DNA from: Streptomyces sp. NBC_00154
GTDB lineage: Bacteria > Actinomycetota > Actinomycetes > Streptomycetales > Streptomycetaceae
Direction: 5' to 3'
DNA: 64,000 bases
Assembly (NCBI RefSeq): GCF_026342835.1
Contig: NZ_JAPEMI010000001.1
Coordinates: 4,284,501 to 4,348,500 of the forward strand
The notes under the pieces are model-generated. The model saw only the letters and a list, made by a program, of their open reading frames with translations. It was not told where the DNA came from and did no database searches. Position numbers and translations under genes: made by a program. Shown piece after piece: positions 25,528-34,377 of this stretch (its first letter is position 1; each line of letters starts with the position of its first letter).

Positions 25528-26354
25528 CGGACCTGTCGCGTCTGAGCATCAACCAGGAGACCGTCAAGCAGTGGTCGCTGCCCGAGCTCACCGAGGGCTG
25601 CGTCAAGGCGGGCATCGACAAGGTCGGGCTGTGGCGGGCCCCTGTCCAGGAGTACGGAGTCGGGCGCACCGCCCAACTCCTCGCCGACGCCGGGATCTCC
25701 GTCACCAGCCTCTGCAGGGGCGGCTTCTTCACCGCACTCGACCCGGCCGAACGGGCCCGCGCCCTGGACGACAACCGCGCCGCGATCGACGAGGCTGCGT
25801 CCCTGTCCACCGACACCCTGGTCCTGGTCTCCGGCGGCCTCCCGGCAGGCAGCCGCGACCTCCACGGCGCCCGCGAACGCATCGCGGAAGCGCTCGCCGA
25901 GCTGGGCCCGTACGCACAGGAGCAAGGCGTCCGCCTGGCGATCGAACCGCTGCACCCGATGTTCGCCTCGGACCGTTGCGTCGTCTCCACCCTGTCCCAG
26001 GCCCTGGACATCGCCGAGCGCTTTCCGGCGGAGCAGGTAGGCGTGGTCGTCGACACGTACCACATCTGGTGGGACGACCAGGCAGCCGCACAGATCGCCC
26101 GGGCCGGTGCGGACGGCCGTATCCACTCGTTCCAGCTGGCGGACTGGATCACCCCGCTCCCGGCGGGCGTACTGGTCGGACGGGGTCAACTCGGCGACGG
26201 AAGCGTCGACTTCCGCGCATTCCGCGAGATGGTCGAGGCCACCGGCTTCACCGGTCCGATCGAGGTGGAGATCTTCAACGAGGGCCTGTGGGCGCGGGAC
26301 GGCGCCGAAGTTCTCGCGGAGGTCGCGGCCCGGTACGTCGAGCACGCCTGCTGA
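25524..26354 (+). CDS. Sugar phosphate isomerase/epimerase-like TIM barrel
   Basis: A 276-residue xylose-isomerase-like barrel protein starting on a GTG that overlaps the preceding stop. Typical features are V-G-L-W-R near residue 35, L-V-S-G-G-L-P, the metal-ligand run L-A-I-E-P-L-H-P-M, then V-V-V-D-T-Y-H-I-W-W-D, I-H-S-F-Q-L-A-D-W and a closing I-E-V-E-I-F-N-E. It is the last gene of the LacI-controlled operon and is followed by a strong terminator. It is only distantly like the barrel gene at 21152, so the two may act on different intermediates. Confidence 0.83.
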   Translation: MTDLSRLSINQETVKQWSLPELTEGCVKAGIDKVGLWRAPVQEYGVGRTAQLLADAGISVTSLCRGGFFTALDPAERARALDDNRAAIDEAASLSTDTLVLVSGGLPAGSRDLHGARERIAEALAELGPYAQEQGVRLAIEPLHPMFASDRCVVSTLSQALDIAERFPAEQVGVVVDTYHIWWDDQAAAQIARAGADGRIHSFQLADWITPLPAGVLVGRGQLGDGSVDFRAFREMVEATGFTGPIEVEIFNEGLWARDGAEVLAEVAARYVEHAC

Positions 26355-26489
26355 GAGCGGGTGCGAGGCGGTCGGGCAAAGAGATCGCAAAGGCGTGCAA
26401 CCCTTTGGTGGCCTGCCCGGTCGTATCTTGCGTCGGGCGCTTCCGGGGAGGGATCCGGGGGGATCGGGAAGCCCTGATGAGGGTGGGGG

Positions 26490-26533
26490 AAAGCGAGAGG
26501 GGCCCGGTCTTCGACCGGGCCCCATTTCGCTTT
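26490..26533 (+). terminator. Strong intrinsic terminator
   Basis: A perfect 11-bp GC stem (GGGGCCCGGTC / GACCGGGCCCC) with a 3-base loop is extended outward by AAAGCGA pairing with TCGCTTT across a 2-3 base internal loop. It closes the LacI-regulon operon and faces the convergent transglycosylase gene. Confidence 0.92.
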
Positions 26534-26622
26534 ACCGGGCCTGTTCCGTTCGTCTCCTGCAACCGGCCGGCCCGGACCGGGCCGGTTCGGTAGCCGTCAG
26601 GACCGGCTTCGGCGCCGGCTGA

Positions 26623-27090
26623 TCAGTAGGCCGAGTTGACGTTGTCTATCGAGCCGTAGCGGTGGGCCGCGTAGTTGCAGGCGGCGGTGATGTTGGCGAC
26701 CGGGTCGTAGATGTTCCACGAGGTGCCGGGGACGTGGTACGTCTTGAAGGTCGGGTCGATGACCTGGAGCAGGCCCTTGGACGGGATGCCCTTGGCGGCG
26801 TTGGAGTCCCAGTTGTTGATGGCGTTCGGGTTGCCGCTCGACTCGCGCATCAGGTTGCGGTAGATGCCGTTGTAGGAGCCCGGGATGCCCTTGGCCTGCA
26901 TGATCTCCAGCGACTGGTTGATCCAGGTGCTGACGTTGCCGGTGGACTGGGCGGGGGTGGCGGCCGAGGCGGCCGGAGCACCGGCGACGGTGCAGGCCGC
27001 GATCGCGGTACCGGCGGTGACCATGCCCAGCGTGATCTTCTTGATCTGGGTCATGTGAGCGAACTTCTTGGACATCGCGGAGATCTGCAT
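26623..27090 (-). CDS. Exported lytic transglycosylase (SLT domain)
   Basis: A 155-residue secreted protein: basic N-terminus, hydrophobic T-L-G-M-V-T-A-G-T-A-I-A-A core and A-S-A-A cleavage near residue 45, leaving a mature domain of about 110 residues. The catalytic Glu is in the M-R-E-S-S-G-N-P motif. It is followed by the S-K-G-L-L-Q-V motif and the C-terminal Y-D-P-V-A-N-I...A-A-H-R-Y-G segment that define SLT transglycosylases. It would cleave the GlcNAc-MurNAc bond of peptidoglycan during growth, germination or sporulation. The ATG at 27090 follows GGGAGAGG. I looked for the c-di-AMP riboswitch that precedes some Streptomyces wall hydrolases and did not find it. Confidence 0.9.
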   Translation of the reverse strand: MQISAMSKKFAHMTQIKKITLGMVTAGTAIAACTVAGAPAASAATPAQSTGNVSTWINQSLEIMQAKGIPGSYNGIYRNLMRESSGNPNAINNWDSNAAKGIPSKGLLQVIDPTFKTYHVPGTSWNIYDPVANITAACNYAAHRYGSIDNVNSAY

Positions 27091-27522
27091 CGGAATTACC
27101 TCTCCCGTGGGGATGCCAAGAATTGTTAAGCGAGTTCAAACTTCCGGTCAATGACCCTCCTTACTATCGGAATACGTACAGGGATGGGCAACAGTGGATA
27201 AAATTGCCGCAAACAGGCCACAGAGCGGGCTTTTTGTCCTACTAAGTCGCATCATGGTGATGCGCGTCATATCACCCACATCACACGACAGAAGAGTCAA
27301 ATCGGACTAAAACGGACATGGGTATATCGGTCCCGCACCACACGAAGAAAGCCTGCTATTCGTCCACGTGTAATGAATGGAAACGGGGCGTAATAAAAAT
27401 CCGTCGGCCCATTCGGGGCGGCCGGGGGAGCCAGTCCTGGGCGCGCGACCGGCGGCGAGGGAGGGGCCCGGAGTCGGTGACTGCGCGTGTGGAGTGTCGG
27501 TGGCGCCCGATACCGTCGGTCC
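27091..27522. other. Divergent promoter region, 432 bases without a gene
   Basis: The stretch separates the transglycosylase and RecD2 genes. It is A/T-richer than its surroundings between about 27120 and 27400, as expected for promoters. A strong AGGAGGG site on the minus strand (27155-27161) precedes a TTG at 27151 in a different frame from the transglycosylase. No RNA gene or riboswitch was recognised. Confidence 0.6.
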
Positions 27523-29823
27523 ATGTCCAACATGGCCGTCCTCGAAGGGGTCCTGGAGCGGATCACCTACGCCAACGAGGAGAACGGGTACACGGTCGCC
27601 CGCGTCGACACGGGGCGCGGTGCCAACGATCTGCTGACCGTCGTCGGCTCGCTGCTCGGCGCGCAGGTCGGGGAGTCGCTGCGGATGGAGGGGCGCTGGG
27701 GGTCGCACTCCCAGTACGGCAAGCAGTTCACGGTGGAGAACTACACGACCGTGCTGCCCGCCACGATCCAGGGCATCCGCCGCTATCTCGGCTCCGGACT
27801 GATCAAGGGCATCGGCCCGGTGATGGCCGACCGGATCACCACCCACTTCGGCGTCGACACGCTCGACATCATCGAGCAGCAGCCGAAGCGGCTCGTCGAG
27901 GTCCCCGGGCTCGGGCCGAAGCGGACGAAGATGATCGCCGCCGCCTGGGAGGAACAGAAGGCGATCAAGGAGGTGATGGTCTTCCTCCAGGGGGTCGGCG
28001 TCTCCACCTCCATCGCCGTCCGTATCTACAAGAAGTACGAGGACGCGTCGATCTCCGTCGTCAAGAACCAGCCCTACCGGCTGGCCGCAGACGTCTGGGG
28101 CATCGGCTTCCTCACCGCCGACAAGATCGCGCAGGCGGTCGGTATCCCGCACGACAGCCCGGAGCGGGTCAAGGCCGGCCTGCAGTACGCGCTGTCGCAA
28201 TCCACCGACCAGGGTCACTGTTTCCTCCCGGAGGAGCGGCTGATCGCCGACGCGGTCAAGCTGCTCCAGGTCGATACGGGGCTGGTCATCGAGTGCCTCG
28301 CGGAACTGGCCGAGGATCCGGAGGGGGTTGTACGGGAGAAGGTGCCGTCGCCCGAGGGCGGCGAGCCGATCACCGCCATCTACCTCGTACCGTTTCACCG
28401 TGCCGAGGTCGCCCTCGCCGCCCAGGTGCAGCGGCTGCTGCGGACGCCCGAGGACCGGATGCCCGCCTTCCAGGACGTGGACTGGGGCAAGGCGCTGACA
28501 TGGCTGGCGGGCCGTACAGGGGCGACGCTCGCCCCCGAGCAGGAGGCCGCCGTCCGGCTCGCGCTCAGCCGGAAAGTGGCCGTGCTGACCGGCGGACCCG
28601 GCTGCGGGAAGTCGTTCACCGTTCGCTCCATCGTCGAGCTGGCCCGTGCCAAACGCGCCAAGGTCGTTCTGGCCGCGCCCACCGGGCGGGCGGCGAAACG
28701 GCTGTCCGAGCTGACCGGGGCCGAGGCGTCCACCGTGCACCGGCTGCTGGAGCTCAAGCCGGGCGGGGACGCGGCGTACGACCGGGACCGTCCGCTGGAC
28801 GCCGATCTGGTCGTCGTCGACGAGGCGTCGATGCTCGATCTGCTGCTGGCCAACAAACTTCTGAAGGCCGTGGCACCCGGTGCCCATCTGCTGCTCGTCG
28901 GGGACGTCGACCAGTTGCCGTCGGTCGGCGCGGGGGAGGTGCTGCGCGATCTGCTCGCCGAGGGCGGCCCCGTTCCGGCGGTCCGGCTGACGACGATCTT
29001 CCGCCAGGCCCAGAAGTCCGGCGTCGTCACCAACGCGCACCGGATCAACTCCGGAGTGCCGCCCCTCACTCAGGGCCTCGACGACTTCTTCCTCTTCGTC
29101 GAGGACGAGACGGAGGAGGCGGGTGTGCTCGCGGTGGACGTCGCGGCCCGCCGTATCCCGGCCAGATTCGGCCTCGACCCCAGGCGTGACGTGCAGGTCC
29201 TCGCCCCCATGCACCGCGGCCCGGCCGGTGCCGGGCACCTCAACGGCCTGCTGCAACAGGTCATCACCCCGGGCCGCCCCGACCTGCCCGAGAAGCGGTT
29301 CGGCGGCCGGGTCTTCCGTGTCGGCGACAAGGTGACTCAAATCAGAAACAACTATGACAAGGGGGAGAACGGCGTCTTCAACGGCACGGTGGGCGTCGTC
29401 ACTTCGCTCGACCTGGACGAGCAGAAACTGACGGTCCTCACGGACGAGGACGAGGAGATCCCGTACGACTTCGACGAGCTGGACGAGCTGGCCCACGCGT
29501 ACGCCATGACGATCCACCGTTCCCAGGGCAGCGAATACCCGGCCGTCGTCGTCCCCGTCACCAAGAGCGCCTGGATGATGCTCCAGCGAAACCTGCTGTA
29601 CACGGCTGTGACGAGGGCCAAGAAGCTCGTCGTGCTGGTCGGCTCACGGCAGGCGATCGGACAGGCGGTCCGGACAGTTTCCGCAGGCAGACGCTGTACG
29701 GCGCTGGATTACCGGTTGCGCGGAGGGTCCGGCGGAGGATCCCCGGAAAAAATGATCGATCAAATCGGTGGGAAACATCACGGAGGCCTTCCGGAACCGG
29801 AGTCAAGGGGGCAGGATGAGTAA
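27523..29823 (+). CDS. recD2: ATP-dependent DNA helicase, RecD2-like (SF1B)
   Basis: A 766-residue 5'-3' helicase of the RecD2 type, which works without RecBC. The N-terminal OB-like region (G-V-L-E-R-I-T-Y-A-N-E-E-N-G-Y-T) and the helix-hairpin-helix part (V-P-G-L-G-P-K-R-T-K-M-I) come first. They are followed by motif I G-G-P-G-C-G-K363-S, motif II V-V-D-E-A-S-M-L-D, an I-F-R-Q-A motif III, and the C-terminal H-R-S-Q-G-S-E-Y and Y-T-A-V-T-R-A-K motifs. The start is the ATG at 27523 or 27532; longer starts lack family sequence. The last 30 codons have lower third-position GC and no domain. The enzyme probably acts in DNA repair or replication-fork rescue. Confidence 0.93.
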   Translation: MSNMAVLEGVLERITYANEENGYTVARVDTGRGANDLLTVVGSLLGAQVGESLRMEGRWGSHSQYGKQFTVENYTTVLPATIQGIRRYLGSGLIKGIGPVMADRITTHFGVDTLDIIEQQPKRLVEVPGLGPKRTKMIAAAWEEQKAIKEVMVFLQGVGVSTSIAVRIYKKYEDASISVVKNQPYRLAADVWGIGFLTADKIAQAVGIPHDSPERVKAGLQYALSQSTDQGHCFLPEERLIADAVKLLQVDTGLVIECLAELAEDPEGVVREKVPSPEGGEPITAIYLVPFHRAEVALAAQVQRLLRTPEDRMPAFQDVDWGKALTWLAGRTGATLAPEQEAAVRLALSRKVAVLTGGPGCGKSFTVRSIVELARAKRAKVVLAAPTGRAAKRLSELTGAEASTVHRLLELKPGGDAAYDRDRPLDADLVVVDEASMLDLLLANKLLKAVAPGAHLLLVGDVDQLPSVGAGEVLRDLLAEGGPVPAVRLTTIFRQAQKSGVVTNAHRINSGVPPLTQGLDDFFLFVEDETEEAGVLAVDVAARRIPARFGLDPRRDVQVLAPMHRGPAGAGHLNGLLQQVITPGRPDLPEKRFGGRVFRVGDKVTQIRNNYDKGENGVFNGTVGVVTSLDLDEQKLTVLTDEDEEIPYDFDELDELAHAYAMTIHRSQGSEYPAVVVPVTKSAWMMLQRNLLYTAVTRAKKLVVLVGSRQAIGQAVRTVSAGRRCTALDYRLRGGSGGGSPEKMIDQIGGKHHGGLPEPESRGQDE

Positions 29824-29828
29824 GTTCG

Positions 29829-29877
29829 CGGCACTGAGTGCCGTGAGTAGGTCCAATGGACGACCCCGAGTGCACTC
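29829..29877. promoter_or_regulatory. Two palindromes sharing a GCACT half-site upstream of citrate synthase
   Basis: CGGCACTGAGTGCCG (29829-29843) and GAGTGCACTC (29868-29877) both contain the half-site GCACT/AGTGC in inverted pairs. They lie 76-124 bases upstream of the citrate synthase start, placed for an operator or activator site. Confidence 0.45.
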
Positions 29878-29952
29878 TCCTGAGCCAAATGGGGGAGGGT
29901 GGAGACAGTCAGGGAACCTCGAAGAAGAGGCACTACGTCGGTGAGGGATGAC

Positions 29953-31242
29953 GTGAGCGACAACTCTGTAGTACTGCGGTACGGCGATGACGAGTACACC
30001 TACCCGGTGATCGACAGCACCGTCGGCGACAAGGGCTTCGACATCGGGAAGCTCCGTGCAAATACCGGCCTGGTGACGCTGGACAGCGGATACGGCAACA
30101 CCGCCGCATATAAATCCGCCATCACCTATCTCGACGGTGAGCAGGGCATCCTGCGGTACCGCGGCTATCCCATCGAGCAGCTCGCCGAGCACTCGTCGTT
30201 CCTCGAGGTCGCGTACACCCTCATCAACGGTGAGCTTCCGAAGGTCGACGAGCTGTCGACCTTCAAGAACGAGATCACCCAGCACACGCTGCTGCACGAG
30301 GACGTCAAGCGGTTCTTCGACGGCTTCCCGCGCGACGCCCACCCGATGGCCATGCTGTCCTCGGTCGTCAGCGCGCTGTCCACGTTCTACCAGGACAGCC
30401 ACAACCCGTTCGACGAGGAGCAGCGTCACCTCTCGACGATCCGTCTGCTGGCCAAGCTGCCGACGATTGCCGCGTACGCGTACAAGAAGTCGATCGGGCA
30501 CCCCTTCGTCTACCCGCGCAACGACCTCGGGTACGTCGAGAACTTCCTGCGCATGACCTTCTCGGTCCCCGCCCAGGAGTACGAGCTGGACCCGGTCGTC
30601 GTCTCCGCGCTCGACAAGCTGCTCATCCTGCACGCGGACCACGAGCAGAACTGTTCGACCTCCACCGTGCGCCTGGTCGGTTCCTCGCAGGCGAACATGT
30701 TCGCCTCGATCTCCGCCGGCATCTCGGCACTGTGGGGTCCGCTGCACGGTGGCGCCAACCAGTCGGTGCTGGAGATGCTCGAGGGCATCCAGGCCAACGG
30801 CGGCGATGTCGACTCCTTCATCCGCAAGGTGAAGAACAAGGAGGACGGCGTCCGGCTGATGGGCTTCGGCCACCGCGTCTACAAGTCCTTCGACCCGCGC
30901 GCCAAGATCATCAAGGCCGCGGCCCACGACGTGCTGTCCGCGCTCGGCAAGTCCGACGAGCTGCTCGACATCGCGCTCAAGCTGGAGGAGCACGCGCTCT
31001 CCGACGAGTACTTCGTCTCGCGCAACCTCTACCCCAACGTGGACTTCTACACCGGTCTGATCTACCGGGCCATGGGCTTCCCGACCGAGATGTTCACCGT
31101 GCTCTTCGCGCTCGGCCGACTCCCCGGCTGGATCGCCCAGTGGCACGAGATGATCAAGGAGCCGGGTTCCCGCATCGGCCGCCCGCGCCAGATCTACACC
31201 GGTGAGGTCCTGCGCGACTTCGTCCCGGTCGAGGGTCGCTGA
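29953..31242 (+). CDS. citA: Type II citrate synthase
   Basis: A 429-residue enzyme condensing oxaloacetate and acetyl-CoA at the entry to the TCA cycle. The catalytic triad is in place: H265 in G-P-L-H-G-G-A-N, H307 in G-F-G-H-R-V-Y-K and D364 in Y-P-N-V-D-F-Y, close to the E. coli numbering 264/305/362. The GTG at 29953 gives the normal start (S-D-N-S-V-V-L-R-Y-G-D) with GAGGGATG upstream; an in-frame GTG at 29941 is too close to any ribosome site. From memory, S. coelicolor CitA has nearly the same N-terminus. The gene appears monocistronic between its own promoter and a compound terminator. Confidence 0.95.
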   Translation: MSDNSVVLRYGDDEYTYPVIDSTVGDKGFDIGKLRANTGLVTLDSGYGNTAAYKSAITYLDGEQGILRYRGYPIEQLAEHSSFLEVAYTLINGELPKVDELSTFKNEITQHTLLHEDVKRFFDGFPRDAHPMAMLSSVVSALSTFYQDSHNPFDEEQRHLSTIRLLAKLPTIAAYAYKKSIGHPFVYPRNDLGYVENFLRMTFSVPAQEYELDPVVVSALDKLLILHADHEQNCSTSTVRLVGSSQANMFASISAGISALWGPLHGGANQSVLEMLEGIQANGGDVDSFIRKVKNKEDGVRLMGFGHRVYKSFDPRAKIIKAAAHDVLSALGKSDELLDIALKLEEHALSDEYFVSRNLYPNVDFYTGLIYRAMGFPTEMFTVLFALGRLPGWIAQWHEMIKEPGSRIGRPRQIYTGEVLRDFVPVEGR

Positions 31243-31290
31243 GCTTCGTAGCACCCCCCAGCACCACCCCGGCCTCGGCGCCGGCTGCCT

Positions 31291-31340
31291 TCGCCCCGCG
31301 TACCGCGCTTCGCACAGAGCGCGGTGTCCGGGGCGATTTG
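31291..31340 (+). terminator. Compound hairpin terminator after citA
   Basis: An outer stem TCGCCCCG/CGGGGCGA encloses an inner stem CCGCGCT/AGCGCGG. TTTG follows directly. It lies about 50 bases after the stop. Confidence 0.85.
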
Positions 31341-31770
31341 CTTGCCCCGGACCGGAACCGCGAGCCCTGTCCAGGTACCGGTGTGGTCCGGCGAGCATCC
31401 GTACAGAGTGCGAGAAGCGCCCCGCCATCGATCCCCCCACGGGTCGACAGCGAGGCGCTTCCCATATCCCGGAGCGGATTCCCCCCACGGGATCCGGCCG
31501 GGCGTCTGTGGGAGCCGAAGCTCCTGGGTGTTCCTCGTACCACTGCGCTGTACCGCTCTGTTCCTCATGGCGGTCCGCCGGGGTACGTACGCACGGGAGG
31601 GCCGCTCAAAGCTCCCCGGTGCACGTGCCCCGGCCAACGCTTGCCTGAAGCATCCCCCAAGACGCTTCGCCGGACGTCCCCCAAGACATCCTTGGCATCG
31701 CACTCTAAGACTCTCGAACCTGCTGAATGGTTACCCCAAAACCAATGTGATCTAAATCTCTTTGTGGAAA
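31341..31770. other. 430-base stretch without a supported gene
   Basis: Several frames are open on both strands, but none has Streptomyces codon bias, a ribosome site or a recognisable motif. Positions 31710-31775 are notably A/T-rich. A weak duplication (CATCCCCCAAGAC / CGTCCCCCAAGAC) occurs near 31650-31690. It may be decayed DNA between citA and the copper genes. Confidence 0.55.
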
Positions 31771-34230
31771 TCATGTGAAGGAGCGCAGTCGCAGGCTGTT
31801 CGTCACGACGAAGACCGATGAGAACGCCATCGCCGCTCCCGCAATCATAGGGTTGAGCAGGCCAAATGCCGCAAGGGGCAGGGCGAGTACGTTGTAGCCG
31901 AAGGCCCAGAAGAGGTTGCCCTTGATGGTGGCCAGCGTCCGCCGGGACAGCCGGATGGCATCGGCAGCCACCTTCAGATCTCCACGAACGAGGGTGAGGT
32001 CGCTCGCCTCGATCGCGGCGTCCGTGCCGGTACCCATCGCCAGCCCGAGATCCGCCGTGGCGAGGGCGGCAGCGTCGTTGACGCCGTCGCCGACCATCGC
32101 GACCGAGCGGCCCTCGGCCTGCAGCCGCTCGATGACGTTCACCTTGTCCTCGGGCAGCACCTCGGCGTAGACCTCGTCGATGGAGACGGCACGGGCCACG
32201 GTGTCCGCCACGGCCCGGTTGTCACCGGTCAGCAGCACCGGCCGCAGGCCGAGAGCACGCAGGTCGGCCACTGCTGCCGCGCTGGAGTCCTTGATCGCGT
32301 CGGCGACCCCGAGGACGCCGCGCGCCTCACCGTCCCAGGCGACGGCGATGGCCGTACGACCACGGGCCGCCGCGTCCGCGAGGGCGGCGGACAGCGCCTC
32401 GGGGACGCCGATTCCGGCGTCGGTGAGCAGCTTCGGGCGCCCGACGAGGACCTGATGTCCGTCGACGGTGCCGCGCACCCCGAGCCCCGGGACGTTGGCG
32501 AAGTCCTCGGGGACGGGCAGGGCGGCCCCGGTCCGCTCGCGGGCGCCGGCGGCGACCGCCTGGGCGATGGGGTGTTCGGAGGCGTGCTCCAGGGCGCCGG
32601 CCAGCCGCAGCAGCTGCGCCTCGTCCGCGGTGTCCGCCGCCATGTGGACGTCCAGCAGTGTCATCCGGCCGGTTGTGACCGTGCCGGTCTTGTCGAGGAC
32701 GATCGTGTCGACGCGGCGTGTGGTCTCCAGGACCTCGGGCCCCTTGATCAGGATGCCGAGCTGTGCGCCGCGCCCCGTGCCGACCATGAGGGCGGTGGGT
32801 GTGGCGAGGCCGAGTGCGCACGGGCAGGCGATGATCAGTACGGCGACGGCGGCGGTGAACGCGGCCGTGACGTCGTCCGTGAGTAGCAGCCAGACGACCA
32901 GGGTGACCAGCGCGATCAGCAGGACGACCGGGACGAAGACCGCCGAGATCCGGTCGGCGAGGCGCTGGGCCGCCGCCTTGCCGTTCTGCGCGTCCTCCAC
33001 GAGCCTGGCCATCCGTGCCAGCTGGGTGTCGGCGCCGACCCGGGTGGCGCGCACGACGAGACGGCCGCCCGCGTTGAGCGTGGCACCGGTGACGGCGTCA
33101 CCGACGTTCACATCGACCGGGACGGACTCGCCGGTGAGCATCGACGCGTCCACCGCGGAGGCGCCCTCGGTGACGGTGCCGTCGGTGGCGATCTTCTCGC
33201 CGGGACGGACGACGAAACGGTCGCCGACGGTCAGCCGGTCGACAGGGATACGCACCTCCGTGCCGCCCCGGAGGACGGAGACGTCCTTGGCGCCGAGATG
33301 CATCAGCGCGCGGAGGGCGGAACCGGCCTTCCGCTTGGACTTCGCCTCCAGATAGCGGCCCAGCAGGATGAAGGTGATGACCCCGGCGGCGACCTCCAGG
33401 TAGATCGTGGAGGAGCCCTCGGCCCGCGAGACGGTGAAGTCGAAACCGTGCCGCATGCCGGTCATGCCGGCGTCGCCGAAGAACAGCGCCCAGAGCGACC
33501 AGCCGAAGGCGGCAAGGGTGCCGATCGAGACCAGGGTGTCCATGGTGGCCGCGCCATGCCGGAGATTGGTCCAGCTGGCGCGGTGGAAGGGCAGGCCGCC
33601 CCATACGACCACGGGGGCGGCGAGGGTGAGGGAGAGCCACTGCCAGTTGTCGAACTGGAAGGCGGGGACCATGGCCAGGAGGACGACGGGGGCGGCGAGC
33701 ACGGCCGAGACGATGAGGCGCTGACGCAGGGCGGCGAGGGTGTCGGCGGCGCCGGTGTCCGCGGCGTCCGCAGTGTCTGTGGGGCGTGCGGGGGGTGTGG
33801 CGTCCGCCTTGTCCTCGGTGCCTGTGGGGCGTGCGGGGGGTGTGGCGTCCGCCTTGTCCTCGGTGCCTGCGGCCTCGCTGACAGCCTTTTCGGTGGGGTT
33901 CGTGTCGTGGGCCGGAGCCGCCCGCTCGGTCGCGGGTGGCGGTACAGCCGAGGCGGGCGAGGTGGGCGGCGTCGGTGTGGGCCGCTGCAGCGGTTGCGCC
34001 GTGTAGCCGGTCTTCTCGACCGTGGCGATCACGTCATCGAGCCGGGTTCCGGCACCGAACTCGACGCGGGCCTTCTCGGTCGCGTAGTTGACGGTGGCGG
34101 TGACGCCGTCCATCCGGTTGAGCTTCTTCTCGATGCGGGCCGCGCACGAGGCGCAGGTCATCCCGCCGATCGCGAGCTCGGCCTCCGAACTTGCGGCTGT
34201 CGGGGCCTCGGCCTCTGTTGCGCTGTACAT
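31771..34230 (-). CDS. copA: Copper-exporting P1B-type ATPase
   Basis: An 819-residue heavy-metal ATPase. One N-terminal metal-binding domain carries G-M-T-C26-A-S-C29. A long Pro/Ala/Thr-rich linker with a tandem repeat precedes eight membrane helices. The translocation motif C469-P-C471 and the phosphorylated D513 in D-K-T-G-T are present, as are a T-G-E-S actuator loop, an H-P motif and G-D-G-V-N-D. The last helices contain Y-N-V-L-A and M-A-F-S-S-V-F-V, the pattern of Cu(I) exporters. It is expected to pump Cu(I) out of the cytoplasm, receiving it from the CopZ-like protein encoded just upstream. The 147-base gap to copZ holds a hairpin that may lower copA expression. Confidence 0.94.
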   Translation of the reverse strand: MYSATEAEAPTAASSEAELAIGGMTCASCAARIEKKLNRMDGVTATVNYATEKARVEFGAGTRLDDVIATVEKTGYTAQPLQRPTPTPPTSPASAVPPPATERAAPAHDTNPTEKAVSEAAGTEDKADATPPARPTGTEDKADATPPARPTDTADAADTGAADTLAALRQRLIVSAVLAAPVVLLAMVPAFQFDNWQWLSLTLAAPVVVWGGLPFHRASWTNLRHGAATMDTLVSIGTLAAFGWSLWALFFGDAGMTGMRHGFDFTVSRAEGSSTIYLEVAAGVITFILLGRYLEAKSKRKAGSALRALMHLGAKDVSVLRGGTEVRIPVDRLTVGDRFVVRPGEKIATDGTVTEGASAVDASMLTGESVPVDVNVGDAVTGATLNAGGRLVVRATRVGADTQLARMARLVEDAQNGKAAAQRLADRISAVFVPVVLLIALVTLVVWLLLTDDVTAAFTAAVAVLIIACPCALGLATPTALMVGTGRGAQLGILIKGPEVLETTRRVDTIVLDKTGTVTTGRMTLLDVHMAADTADEAQLLRLAGALEHASEHPIAQAVAAGARERTGAALPVPEDFANVPGLGVRGTVDGHQVLVGRPKLLTDAGIGVPEALSAALADAAARGRTAIAVAWDGEARGVLGVADAIKDSSAAAVADLRALGLRPVLLTGDNRAVADTVARAVSIDEVYAEVLPEDKVNVIERLQAEGRSVAMVGDGVNDAAALATADLGLAMGTGTDAAIEASDLTLVRGDLKVAADAIRLSRRTLATIKGNLFWAFGYNVLALPLAAFGLLNPMIAGAAMAFSSVFVVTNSLRLRSFT
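33777..33866. repeat. 45-bp in-frame tandem duplication inside copA
   Basis: Two identical 45-base units at 33777-33821 and 33822-33866 encode two copies of a 15-residue block (G-T-E-D-K-A-D-A-T-P-P-A-R-P-T) in the linker between the metal-binding domain and the membrane part. Identity at every base implies a recent duplication. Confidence 0.9.
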
Positions 34231-34252
34231 GTCCGAACTCCTGAAATGCCGA

Positions 34253-34294
34253 CCGGGCCGTTCCTGCCAGTATCTGCTGGTCGGTCCGGCCCGG
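34253..34294 (-). terminator. Possible attenuator hairpin between copZ and copA
   Basis: CCGGGCC (34253-34259) pairs with GGCCCGG (34288-34294), with a short inner stem CCAG/CTGG. It sits between chaperone and ATPase genes of one transcript and could lower copA relative to copZ. Confidence 0.4.
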
Positions 34295-34377
34295 CGGTAA
34301 AGGGTGGTGCGGGTGGTGCGAATGATGCGGGGTTGCGCGGGTCTGCGCAGGAGTGTTCAGGTGGGCCGGGACGGTAT

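Noticed and set aside
27091..27300. c-di-AMP (ydaO-type) riboswitch upstream of the transglycosylase
   Set aside because: Streptomyces wall hydrolases often have one, but I could not find its conserved elements, and the leader is too A/T-rich and short.
31194..31778. Several overlapping open frames on both strands after citA
   Set aside because: None has codon bias, ribosome site or motif; Ser/Arg/Pro-rich translations and multiple equally open frames point to non-coding GC-rich DNA.
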